A DNA stretch of 64,000 nucleotides from Desulfobacula toluolica Tol2 (GTDB lineage Bacteria > Desulfobacterota > Desulfobacteria > Desulfobacterales > Desulfobacteraceae): the NCBI RefSeq assembly GCF_000307105.1, contig NC_018645.1, forward strand, positions 4,970,001 through 5,034,000, in the 5' to 3' direction. Below the pieces are notes generated by a model. The model did not search any database, was not told the origin of the DNA, and saw nothing but the letters and a program-made list of their open reading frames with translations. The translations under genes were made by a program, and so were the position numbers. This document shows positions 36,733-45,158 of the stretch, in pieces. Each line of letters begins with the position of its first letter. Positions within the stretch are counted from its first letter, which is position 1.

Positions 36733-38376
36733 ATGTTTTGTTTCCAATGTCAAGAGACAGCGAAAAATCAAGGCTGCACAATAAAAGGTGTTTGCGGAAA
36801 AGAAAATGATACAGCCATTCTTCAGGACCTGTTAATTTACAACCTCAAAGGGATATCGGTTATTGCAAACAAGGCCAGAACTCAAGGTACGGCAACACCC
36901 AGAGATGCAGGTCTGTTTGTTGCCCGGGCGCTGTTTACCACTATCACCAATGTCAACTTTAACGATGAAAAATTGATTGAGTGGATTCAGCAGGCCCAGA
37001 AAGTTAAAAAAGAATTGTTTGAAAGTGTCAAAGACAAAGTGGGGACTGATCTCCATGAAAGTGCTGTCTGGTATTCCGATGATGCATCAACCTTTAAAAC
37101 CAAGGCTGAGAGTGTTGGAATCCTTGCCACGGACAATGAGGATATCAGATCCTTAAGAGAGCTTTTGGTCATCGGGTTAAAAGGGATTGCCGCCTATGCG
37201 GATCATGCAGCCATTTTAGGAATTGAAAAAGATGAAATTTATGACTTCATATTTGAAGCACTCGCCTCTACCACCCGGGATCTTACTGTAGATGAGATGG
37301 TCGGTATGGTACTTAAGGCCGGAGAAATGGCAGTCACCACAATGGCAGCTCTGGATGAAGCCAATACCACGGCCTATGGTCACCCGGAATTGACCGAAGT
37401 CAATATCGGCGTGGGATCAAATCCCGGAATACTGATCTCAGGACATGATCTTAAAGACATGGAAGAGTTGTTAAAACAGACCGAAGGAACCGGCGTAGAT
37501 GTTTATACCCATGGTGAAATGCTGCCCGCCAATTATTATCCGGCCTTTAAAAAGTTTGCCCACCTTAAGGGCAATTACGGGGGGTCCTGGTGGCATCAAA
37601 ATGAAGATTTTGAAACATTTAACGGTCCCATTCTCATGACCACCAATTGCATCATCCCCATGAAAAAGAAAAACACTTATAAAGACAGGGTTTTCACAAC
37701 GGGTGTTGTCTCCTATCCCGGCACAAAACATATTCAGGACAGGGCAGATGGCGGTGCAAAGGATTTTTCAAACATTGTTGCCCTTGCCAAAACTTGCAAC
37801 GCACCCAAAGAAATAGAAACAGGTAAAATTGTCGGCGGATTTGCACGCAACCAGGTATTAGCCCTGGCGGACAAGGTTGTGGAAGCCGTAAAATCAGGTG
37901 CCATCAAACGGTTTGTTGTGATGGCCGGGTGTGACGGTCGTCAAAAGGGAAGAAACTACTTTACTCAAGTTGCTGAAAAACTGCCCAAAGATGCAGTTAT
38001 CCTGACTGCGGGATGTGCAAAATACAGGTACAATAAGCTTGATCTTGGTGATATCGGAGGTATTCCCAGGGTGCTGGATGCCGGCCAGTGTAATGACTGC
38101 TACTCTCTGGCCGTGATTGCCCTTAAGCTAAAAGAGGTTTTCGAACTTGAGGATATCAATGATCTGCCATTATCCTTTGACATCGGCTGGTACGAACAAA
38201 AGGCGGTGGCCGTGCTTCTGGCCCTTCTGCACCTGGGTGTAAAAGGTATCCGCATTGGTCCATCTTTGCCGGCGTTTGTTTCCCCGGCCGTACTGGGTGT
38301 GCTTGTGAAAAACTTTGATATTAAACTCATTACAGAGCCTGATGCCGACGTAGAAGCCATGATGCAGGGCAAATAA
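36733..38376 (+). CDS. hcp: Hybrid cluster protein (hydroxylamine/NO reductase)
   Basis: A protein of 547 residues with the N-terminal cluster Cys at positions 3, 6, 15 and 21 ([15 protein letters not shown]), as in Desulfovibrio Hcp. Later motifs for the hybrid Fe-S-O cluster are present: [36 protein letters not shown] and [10 protein letters not shown]. Hcp reduces hydroxylamine and NO and protects anaerobes from nitrosative stress. Strong ribosome-binding site (AAGGAG). It leads a group with an HD-domain protein, a ferredoxin and a sirohaem-type Fe-S protein, all plus strand. Confidence 0.96.
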   Translation: MFCFQCQETAKNQGCTIKGVCGKENDTAILQDLLIYNLKGISVIANKARTQGTATPRDAGLFVARALFTTITNVNFNDEKLIEWIQQAQKVKKELFESVKDKVGTDLHESAVWYSDDASTFKTKAESVGILATDNEDIRSLRELLVIGLKGIAAYADHAAILGIEKDEIYDFIFEALASTTRDLTVDEMVGMVLKAGEMAVTTMAALDEANTTAYGHPELTEVNIGVGSNPGILISGHDLKDMEELLKQTEGTGVDVYTHGEMLPANYYPAFKKFAHLKGNYGGSWWHQNEDFETFNGPILMTTNCIIPMKKKNTYKDRVFTTGVVSYPGTKHIQDRADGGAKDFSNIVALAKTCNAPKEIETGKIVGGFARNQVLALADKVVEAVKSGAIKRFVVMAGCDGRQKGRNYFTQVAEKLPKDAVILTAGCAKYRYNKLDLGDIGGIPRVLDAGQCNDCYSLAVIALKLKEVFELEDINDLPLSFDIGWYEQKAVAVLLALLHLGVKGIRIGPSLPAFVSPAVLGVLVKNFDIKLITEPDADVEAMMQGK

Positions 38377-38396
38377 CAAATAAAAAGAAAGTTTGG

Positions 38397-38427
38397 CCGG
38401 TGCATGAATGGGTCATGCACCGGTTTT
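38397..38427 (+). terminator. Hairpin after hcp
   Basis: CCGGTGCATGA (38397-38407) pairs perfectly with TCATGCACCGG (38413-38423), loop of five, then TTTT. An intrinsic terminator; because the next gene on the same strand has its own strong AAAGGAGG and starts 42 bases later, partial read-through is likely. Confidence 0.8.
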
Positions 38428-38468
38428 AACCGGTTTTTAACCGGAAAATTGTTTAAAGGAGGCTTAAA

Positions 38469-39203
38469 ATGAAATGTCCCGGACAAGATACTCAATACTG
38501 GAATGGAGATGCCATCTTTGACACTAAATGCCCGGAATGTGGTCATCCCATGGAATTTTTCAAGGATGATGCTACTCGAAGATGCGCCAACTGCAAGAAA
38601 AAAATTGTTAATCCCAAGATGGATTTTGGCTGTGCCTCTTATTGCAAATTTGCAGAACAATGTCTTGGCACCCTGCCTGAAGAATTTGTTGCCAAAAGAG
38701 ATGATCTGTTAAAAGACCGGGTGGCAGTGGAAATGAAAAGATACCTTGGAACGGATTTCAAAAGCATCGGGCATGCAGCAAAAGTGGCAAATTTTGCAGA
38801 AAAAATAGGAAAAAAAGAGAAAGCCAACCTTGCCGTGGTTCTTTGCGCTGCCTATCTGTCTGATATCGGCGTAAAAAATGCCCGGGAAAAATACGATTCA
38901 GAGGAGCTGGAATACATTGAAAAAGAGAGCCCGAAAGTAGCCGGAGAACTCATGGAGAAACTGGGTGCCAAAGAATCCTTGATCAACGAAGTCATTGAAA
39001 CAATCAAACATCGCAATCGTCCGGCACAAGATGATGGTATAAACCGCAAGGTACTGCATGATGCAGGCATGCTCGCCCATATGGCAGCCTGCAAAGAAAA
39101 AGACAGCGTGGATGATGAAAAATTTCATGCCAAGCTTGACAGATTATTTTTAACGGCCGCCGGAAATGAGCTTGCCAGGCAGGTATTGATAAAAATAAAA
39201 TAA
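38469..39203 (+). CDS. HD-domain phosphohydrolase with N-terminal zinc ribbon
   Basis: A protein of 244 residues. The N-terminus has CPGQD, CPECGHPMEFF and CANCKKK, a zinc-ribbon-like module, then CASYCKFAEQC. The rest, from about residue 85, is a compact helical HD-like domain (SIGHAAKVANFAEKIG, AAYLSDIG, IKHRNRP). The canonical HD pair reads SD in AAYLSDIG, so the metal site may be altered. It is placed with hcp and two Fe-S proteins, suggesting a role in the nitrosative or redox stress response; the reaction is unknown. Confidence 0.75.
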   Translation: MKCPGQDTQYWNGDAIFDTKCPECGHPMEFFKDDATRRCANCKKKIVNPKMDFGCASYCKFAEQCLGTLPEEFVAKRDDLLKDRVAVEMKRYLGTDFKSIGHAAKVANFAEKIGKKEKANLAVVLCAAYLSDIGVKNAREKYDSEELEYIEKESPKVAGELMEKLGAKESLINEVIETIKHRNRPAQDDGINRKVLHDAGMLAHMAACKEKDSVDDEKFHAKLDRLFLTAAGNELARQVLIKIK

Positions 39204-39270
39204 AAAATATATTTGAATATGACGAAAAATAAAAACCTTATTCAAATTTATATATGATGGGGAGAATACC

Positions 39271-40008
39271 ATGAAAGTAACCAGAAAAATAATAGAAATA
39301 GACGAAGAACTTTGCAATGGATGCGGTAATTGTGTCCTTGCCTGTGCCGAGGGTGCGATTGAAATTATCAACGGCAAGGCCAAGGTGGTCGCGGATAAAT
39401 ATTGTGATGGTCTTGGGGCCTGTATTGGCGATTGTCCCGAGGATGCTTTAAAAATAATAGAACGAGAGGCAGATGATTTTGATGAAGCAGCTGTTGAAGA
39501 GATGCTAAAACAAAAGAAAGAAAAAAAGGCAGCGCCCCTTGCCTGCGGGTGTCCTTCATCTCAAATAAAAACCTTTCCAATGGCCGAGGAAAAAGCTTGT
39601 GCCTGTGCCAACAAACCGGTACGTCAGGCATCCGGCGAAAAATCACGCCTGGGGCACTGGCCGGTTCAGATCAAGCTTGTTCCTGCAGGGGCACCGTTTC
39701 TCAAAGATGCGGATCTTGTAATTGCAGCAGATTGTGTGCCCGTGGCCTATCCCACTTTTCATGCTGATTTTCTGGACAAAAAGGCCGTGATGATCGGGTG
39801 TCCAAAGTTTGATAATGCAGAAGAATATGTTGAAAAACTTGCCGGGGTTTTCAAGGTTTCAGGGATTAAAACCATCACTTCCGTAATCATGGAAGTTCCC
39901 TGCTGTTCAGCCATGCCCATGATCATTAAAAAAGCCCTTGAAAAGTCCGGTGTGGATATACCGTTTAAGGAAGTCGTGGTCAGCGCCCAAGGGGAAATTA
40001 TTTCATGA
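39271..40008 (+). CDS. Ferredoxin-domain Fe-S protein
   Basis: A protein of 245 residues with two 4Fe-4S motifs: CNGCGNCVLAC near residue 17 and CDGLGACIGDCP near 46, the second with altered spacing. A linker with CGCPSS and CACANK follows, then a C-terminal domain (LKDADLVIAADCVPVAYPTF, MIGCPKFDNAEEYVEKLA, EVPCCSAM) with further Cys. This architecture is common next to Hcp in anaerobes and probably delivers electrons to it. The 3' end overlaps the next start by four bases. Confidence 0.85.
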   Translation: MKVTRKIIEIDEELCNGCGNCVLACAEGAIEIINGKAKVVADKYCDGLGACIGDCPEDALKIIEREADDFDEAAVEEMLKQKKEKKAAPLACGCPSSQIKTFPMAEEKACACANKPVRQASGEKSRLGHWPVQIKLVPAGAPFLKDADLVIAADCVPVAYPTFHADFLDKKAVMIGCPKFDNAEEYVEKLAGVFKVSGIKTITSVIMEVPCCSAMPMIIKKALEKSGVDIPFKEVVVSAQGEIIS

Positions 40009-40796
40009 AATGGTCCAGAAAAGCTGATGATGAAATTAAAAAAGTCCCGTTTTTTGTAAGGAAAAAAGTAAAGAAAAAGGTGGAGTCCTTTGCCGTGCAA
40101 AAAGGAAAGACATTGGTTGGCCTTTCTGATGTGACGGAATTGAAAAAAAAATTCCTGTCCAGGGGCGGCATGGAAAAAGAGATCAAAGGGTATGAGGTCT
40201 CTACCTGTTTTGGAAGTTCAGGGTGTCCAAATACGGCAAATTCGTGTACCCGACTTGCAGCGGATATTGAGATAATTTTTGAAAAAGAAAATTTGCTTGC
40301 ATTTTTAAAAGCAAATGTAAGCGGAGACTTAAAATTTCATCATGAATTCCGGGTGGTGCTTGCCGACTGCCCCAATGCCTGTTCAAGACCGCAGATCGTT
40401 GATATCGGTATTATTGGAGCAATATTTCCGGGAATTTGTGATGAACCGTGTACTTTTTGCGGAAACTGTGTGGATGTTTGTGATGAAAATGCCATTACAC
40501 TTGATAAAGGGGATGTTATCCCTTTGATTGGTGATGAGCATTGTTTGATGTGCGGCAAGTGCATAACAGCCTGTCCCGGCGGAACCCTGCAGCAAAAAGA
40601 AAAAGGCTTCCGGGTGATGCTGGGCGGAAGACTGGGCCGCCATCCCAGGCTTGCCATGGAAGTTGTAGGATTACACACCCATGACGATGTATTGCACATT
40701 GTTCAAAGCTGCCTGAAACTCTATAAAAAAAACTCAAAAAACGGTCAACGATTTTCCCATATCCTCTCCTCTGTGGGTCAGGTGATACGGAATTAA
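40005..40796 (+). CDS. Sulfite/nitrite reductase-like Fe-S protein with PCP_red-type N-terminus
   Basis: A protein of 263 residues. An N-terminal helical segment (WSRKADDEIKKVPFFVRKKV, then VTELKKKFL) matches the PCP_red domain. A central part has CFGSSGCPNTANSC and LADCPNACSRP, spaced like the sirohaem/4Fe-4S Cys of sulfite and nitrite reductases. Two ferredoxin motifs follow: CTFCGNCVDVC and CLMCGKCITACP. It resembles small dissimilatory-type sulfite reductase relatives of anaerobes. In this operon nitrite or NO chemistry is a reasonable guess; the sirohaem ligand and substrate are not proven. Confidence 0.8.
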   Translation: MKWSRKADDEIKKVPFFVRKKVKKKVESFAVQKGKTLVGLSDVTELKKKFLSRGGMEKEIKGYEVSTCFGSSGCPNTANSCTRLAADIEIIFEKENLLAFLKANVSGDLKFHHEFRVVLADCPNACSRPQIVDIGIIGAIFPGICDEPCTFCGNCVDVCDENAITLDKGDVIPLIGDEHCLMCGKCITACPGGTLQQKEKGFRVMLGGRLGRHPRLAMEVVGLHTHDDVLHIVQSCLKLYKKNSKNGQRFSHILSSVGQVIRN

Positions 40797-40821
40797 GATG
40801 TTTTAGCTCTCCCCATAAAAA

Positions 40822-40935
40822 AAGCGAAGATGGTGAGCTTCGAACTCACGATCCAGGTTTAAAGGATAACCGGCGGGTGGTCAGGGTGCCGCCAACTTCC
40901 AGGTTAACAGCACCTTTGTGTTTGCACTGCAGGTA
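40822..40935 (-). ncRNA. Structured intergenic element with tRNA T-arm-like hairpin (unassigned)
   Basis: On the minus strand, GTGAG-TTCGAAG-CTCAC is a five-bp stem with a seven-base T-loop-like sequence, followed by CATCTTCGC and a run of seven T. Upstream are GGCGG...CCGCC arms and two copies of AACCTGG. GAAGTTGG, about 65 bases upstream, could pair with CCATCTTC. No acceptable D-arm or anticodon arm is found, so I do not call a tRNA; it may be a degenerate tRNA, a small RNA, or a terminator of the cus operon. Confidence 0.3.
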
Positions 40936-40940
40936 AAAAA

Positions 40941-41543
40941 TTATTTTATTTCATAATCAAACCGGTCCATCAGTTTTTTATTTCCCAGAACCGCTTTGGT
41001 TGTAATGGTATAAACGCCTTTTTTCTTCATATCCGCGGTTGCTCCGAAGCCGTTGCTCATGAACATACCCATGATTTTCTGGGCCTTGCCCCGGGCATCT
41101 TTTATCACAAAACCCACTTTCCCTTTCAAAACAGGGGTATGATTCTGATCAGTTAGATACACCATGATATGGTGGGGTTTGTCCATTTGCGCCATACCAT
41201 GGGATTTGGACTTGTCCATATCCATGGAGTCCTTATCATTGGTATCGTTTTTCATATCCCGCATATCCATAAAATAGTAGGACATGGTATAGCCGTCAAC
41301 GACAGATTCATGAATCAGATCGCCGAACCTGCCCGGCATCTCTTTGCCATGGTCCTTCATATCCGGCACCTTCATATCGTGACCCTGCATGTGATTGTCT
41401 TTCATGCCGTGGTCTTTCATGTCCGGCGCTTTCATGTCATGACCCTGCATGACATGAGCTGGCGTATCGCCGGCAAAAACAGCACCGGCAGAAAAAAAAG
41501 CGATAAAAAATACGGCAATCAGGGATTTAAAAAATGTTTTCAT
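40941..41543 (-). CDS. Secreted Met/His-rich protein, probable copper/silver-binding
   Basis: A protein of 200 residues starting at the ATG that overlaps the CusA stop (ATGA), with AAGGAAAAA upstream. A Sec signal peptide (residues 1-23, ending GAVFAGD) precedes two near-identical tandem repeats built of MQGHDMK, PDMKDHG and similar Met/His/Asp units, then a MDMDKSKSHGM stretch and a folded C-terminal domain (IMVYLTDQNHTPVL, IMGMFMSNGFGA). Methionine and histidine clusters bind Cu(I)/Ag(I) in periplasmic chaperones such as CusF and PcoC. It is the last gene of the RND efflux operon, so a periplasmic metal donor to the pump is the likely role. Confidence 0.82.
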   Translation of the reverse strand: MKTFFKSLIAVFFIAFFSAGAVFAGDTPAHVMQGHDMKAPDMKDHGMKDNHMQGHDMKVPDMKDHGKEMPGRFGDLIHESVVDGYTMSYYFMDMRDMKNDTNDKDSMDMDKSKSHGMAQMDKPHHIMVYLTDQNHTPVLKGKVGFVIKDARGKAQKIMGMFMSNGFGATADMKKKGVYTITTKAVLGNKKLMDRFDYEIK

Positions 41544-44500
41544 TGGTTTTTCCTTTCTTGTTTGGAAGTTAGTTTCCATGTTTTCCAAACGTTATAAATT
41601 ACGGGTATGATAACCAGGGTCATGACGGTTGAAGAGATAAGCCCGCCGACCATGGGGGCGGCAATGCGCTTCATGATCTGTGATCCTGCCCCGGAGCCGT
41701 ACATGACCGGCAATAAACCGATTAACGTTGTGGCAACAGTCATTATTTTAGGACGAACCCTGTCCACGGCACCTTCAATGATTGATTCGTGAAGATCTTT
41801 TAAAGAGTTCATCCGTTTTAATCCTTTTTTTCGGTTAAATGCTTCATCCAGGTAGACCAGCATGACAATCCCTGTTTCTGCTGCAAGCCCTGCAAGAGCT
41901 ATAAACCCTACTCCCACGGCAACTGACATATTATAACCCAGCAGGTACACAAGCCAGATTCCGCCCAGCAAAGCAAACGGAAGGCTGGCCATGACGATGA
42001 TAACCTCCATAATATTATTAAAATGGATATACAGAAGAATAAAAATAACCAGCAAAGTAGCCGGAATAATAATATTCAAGGTTTTTCTGGCTTTTTCCAT
42101 GTATTCATACTGTCCGGCCCAAAGAATGGAATAACCTGCCGGCAGATCCACATCTTTGTTCACAAGCTCTTTGGCCATTTTAACATAAGTTCCCAGATCA
42201 ACGTCTTTGATATCAACATACACCCAGGCCGTCCGTTTTGAATTTTCGCTCTTGATGCCTGCAGGGCCTTTGTGGATGGAAATATCCGCCAGGTGAGTCA
42301 AGGGAACCTGGGCTCCGGCCGGTGTAGGCACCATGACCCGCTTGATCATATCAATATTGTCCCTCAGTTCCCTGTTGTACCTTAAGTTAACCGGGTATCG
42401 TTCAAGGCCTTCAATGGTATGGGTCACATTCATTCCGCCAATGGCCGTCTTGATGATATCCTGTACATCCTGCACCACAAGACCGTACCGGGCGATCTTT
42501 TCCCTGTTTATTTTAAAATCCAGATAGTTTCCGCCGGTAACACGCTCTGAAAAAACCGAAAGGGTTCCAGGGGAGTTCCTTAAAGTAGCCTCAATGGTTT
42601 CTCCGATTTGAGCCAGGATTGCAAGATCAGGCCCCATGATTTTAATGCCCACGGGTGTTTTAATCCCGGTGGAAAGCATATCGATCCTTGTTTTGATGGG
42701 CATGGTCCATGCATTGGTCAATCCTGGGAACCGGACCGCCCGCTCCAGGTCATCGGTCAGTTCTTTGATGGTAATATAGCGCTCTTCAGGCAAAACCCAT
42801 GACAGCGGTTCTTTTAAAAATCCGGGCCAGTTTAAAAAAAAACGGTCAATTTTTTTCTTTCGCCATTCATGGAGTTTTTCACCCTTGATTGTTTCAGGCC
42901 AGATCCAGGTCAATGGTTTTTTCAGCCATCCGGGCCAGCCTGAAAAAAAACGAAGCTTTTCAATTGTTTCATATTCAATCTGAGGCCTTAACATGATCAC
43001 AGTCTCGATCATGGACAAGGGTGCAGGATCGGTTGAGGTTTCGGCCCGACCGATTTTACCCATAGTGGTTTTGACTTCCGGAAATCTCTGGATAATCTTA
43101 TCGGTCTGCTGCAACAGCTCTTTGGCCTTTGTGATGGAAATTCCCGGCAGGGTCGTTGGCATGTACAAAATATCCCCTTCGTTCAAAGGCGGCATAAATT
43201 CACTTCCCACTCGGGTCATTGGATATAAAGATATTAAAACGGCAGCAAGGGATACCAGAACAGTTGTTTTTTTCCATTTTAATACAAGGTTGATGACCGG
43301 CAGATAAACCCATATCAAAAACCGGCTGATGGGATTTTTCTTTTCTGAAATAATTTTCTGAGGACTCAGGCAGAAAAAAAGAAAAATTGAAAGCGTCACT
43401 GCCGCAACCAGACTTAAATCAGGCAGATTCACGCCAAGCAAACCAGCCAGGATAACGCCGACAGGTGGTCCCGCAATGGCAAAAATCCAGATTCGGCGTT
43501 TTTTATTTAATGGCAATTCAGGATCAACAGGGGTTTCGCGCACAAAAAACGTCATCAAAACGGGAATTATCGTAATGGCAAGAAGGGAGGACGCTGCCAT
43601 GGCTGTTGTCTTTGTATAAGCCAGTGGTCGAAACATCCGTCCGGACTGTTCTCCCAGACTGAACACCGGCAAAAAAGAAATGGTAATGATCAAAAGGCTG
43701 AAAAAAAGGGCCGGACCAACTTCTTTTGAGGCATTGATAATAATCTGGGTGTGGCTTATTTTCCCTTTGTCCCGTTGAAGGTGCTTGTGGGCGTTTTCAA
43801 CAAGGACAATGGATGCATCCACCATCACGCCGATGGCAATGGCGATTCCGCCAAGGCTCATGATATTGGCATTAATCCCCATGGGATACATGATTAAAAA
43901 AGACATTAAAATACCCACTGGCAAAGTAAAAATAGCCACAAAAGCCGACCTGAAATGCAATAAAAAAAGGATGCAGATCAGAGTCACAACGATCATCTCT
44001 TCGGTCAGTTTTCTTGTTAAGGTTTCAACCGCCCGTTCAATGAGTGCTGACCGGTCATAGCCGGTAATGATCTCAACTCCTGGGGGAAGCCCTTTTTCAA
44101 GGTCTTTTAATTTTTGCTTGACCTTTTTAATGACCTCAAGGGCATTTTCTCCATACCGCATGATCACGATACCGCCAACGGTTTCCCCTTGCCCGTTCCA
44201 CTCAAGGATACCACGCCGAAGTTCCGGTCCGATGTGAACATTGGCAACATCTTTTAATAAAACAGGGGTTCCTTTTTTATCAAAGGAAACGGCAATATTC
44301 TGTATATCTTCAACCGATTTTATATACCCCAAACCCCGCACCATAAATTCGGTTTCTCCCATTTCAACAAGCTTGCCCCCCACATCAGAGTTGGACCGTT
44401 TGATGGCGTTCCTGATTTTCTGGATGGGAATATTATACTCCATCAGCTTGTTCGGATCCACTTCCACCTGGTATTGCTTTACAAAGCCGCCAATGCTTGC

Positions 44501-45031
44501 AACTTCCGAAACACCTGGAACCGCTGTCAGCTCATATCTTAAAAACCAGTCCTGGATGGAGCGAAGCTTTTGAAGATCATTTTTTCCACTCGTGTCTTTC
44601 AGTACATACTCGTATATCCATCCGACCCCTGTGGCGTCCGGTCCCAGGCTCGGCATAACGCCTTCGGGAAGACGGCCGGAGACAAAATTGAGATATTCCA
44701 TTACCCTGGATCTTGCCCAGTAAATATCCGTACCATCTTCAAAGATGAGGTAGACAAAGGAAATTCCAAAAAATGAATACCCTCGGACAACTTTTGCAAA
44801 AGGAACACTTAGCATGGCCGTGGTCAAAGGATAGGTAACCTGGTCTTCCACCACCTGGGGTGCCTGACCCGGATATTCGGTATAAATAATCACCTGAACA
44901 TCAGACAGATCCGGAATGGCATCCAGCGGGGTTTTCAACATGGCGAACACTCCGGTGGCAATGATAAAAAGGGTTGCAAGGATCACCATGAACCGGTTAT
45001 GGACAGACCATTCGATTATCTTATCTATCAT
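41540..45031 (-). CDS. cusA: CusA/CzcA-type heavy-metal RND efflux permease
   Basis: A protein of 1163 residues, longer than the usual 1040-1050. N-terminus IIEWSVHNRFMVILATLF, the PDLSDVQVIIYTEYPGQAPQVVEDQVTYPL block, GVMVDASIVLVENAHKH in the fourth TM region, and the GSEFMPPLNEGDILYMP start of the second half are typical of CusA/SilA. It moves Cu(I)/Ag(I) from periplasm or cytoplasm to outside, driven by protons. The extra length comes partly from an insertion after MIETVIMLRPQ carrying two similar segments (WPGWLKKPLTWIWPE and WPGFLKEPLSWVLPE). Repeat copy H lies just upstream. Confidence 0.93.
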   Translation of the reverse strand: MIDKIIEWSVHNRFMVILATLFIIATGVFAMLKTPLDAIPDLSDVQVIIYTEYPGQAPQVVEDQVTYPLTTAMLSVPFAKVVRGYSFFGISFVYLIFEDGTDIYWARSRVMEYLNFVSGRLPEGVMPSLGPDATGVGWIYEYVLKDTSGKNDLQKLRSIQDWFLRYELTAVPGVSEVASIGGFVKQYQVEVDPNKLMEYNIPIQKIRNAIKRSNSDVGGKLVEMGETEFMVRGLGYIKSVEDIQNIAVSFDKKGTPVLLKDVANVHIGPELRRGILEWNGQGETVGGIVIMRYGENALEVIKKVKQKLKDLEKGLPPGVEIITGYDRSALIERAVETLTRKLTEEMIVVTLICILFLLHFRSAFVAIFTLPVGILMSFLIMYPMGINANIMSLGGIAIAIGVMVDASIVLVENAHKHLQRDKGKISHTQIIINASKEVGPALFFSLLIITISFLPVFSLGEQSGRMFRPLAYTKTTAMAASSLLAITIIPVLMTFFVRETPVDPELPLNKKRRIWIFAIAGPPVGVILAGLLGVNLPDLSLVAAVTLSIFLFFCLSPQKIISEKKNPISRFLIWVYLPVINLVLKWKKTTVLVSLAAVLISLYPMTRVGSEFMPPLNEGDILYMPTTLPGISITKAKELLQQTDKIIQRFPEVKTTMGKIGRAETSTDPAPLSMIETVIMLRPQIEYETIEKLRFFSGWPGWLKKPLTWIWPETIKGEKLHEWRKKKIDRFFLNWPGFLKEPLSWVLPEERYITIKELTDDLERAVRFPGLTNAWTMPIKTRIDMLSTGIKTPVGIKIMGPDLAILAQIGETIEATLRNSPGTLSVFSERVTGGNYLDFKINREKIARYGLVVQDVQDIIKTAIGGMNVTHTIEGLERYPVNLRYNRELRDNIDMIKRVMVPTPAGAQVPLTHLADISIHKGPAGIKSENSKRTAWVYVDIKDVDLGTYVKMAKELVNKDVDLPAGYSILWAGQYEYMEKARKTLNIIIPATLLVIFILLYIHFNNIMEVIIVMASLPFALLGGIWLVYLLGYNMSVAVGVGFIALAGLAAETGIVMLVYLDEAFNRKKGLKRMNSLKDLHESIIEGAVDRVRPKIMTVATTLIGLLPVMYGSGAGSQIMKRIAAPMVGGLISSTVMTLVIIPVIYNVWKTWKLTSKQERKNQ

Positions 45032-45060
45032 GGGATATCTCCCCCCTTATTATTCCACAT

Positions 45061-45158
45061 TTTCTTATAAGAAAGTCAGTGTTTCATATCTCGTTGTTGA
45101 CAAACCAGGATGACCAGGTTGTTGTAAAAAATGGCCAAGTCTGCCCGTGGCGGTTAGT
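45061..45158 (-). repeat. Dispersed leader-type repeat, copy H
   Basis: Read on the minus strand it starts ACTAACCGCCACGGGCAGAC, includes CAACAACGAGATATGAAACAC and ends TGACTTTCTTATAAGAAAA. The leading ACTAAC overlaps the cusB stop codon, and the other end is about 30 bases from the cusA start, so it lies inside the cus operon. The right-hand stem is diverged. Confidence 0.7.

Noticed and set aside
40822-40935. Canonical tRNA (including tRNA-Sec) on the minus strand
   Set aside because: A T-arm-like hairpin is present but no D-arm, no anticodon arm, and the acceptor pairing is imperfect.
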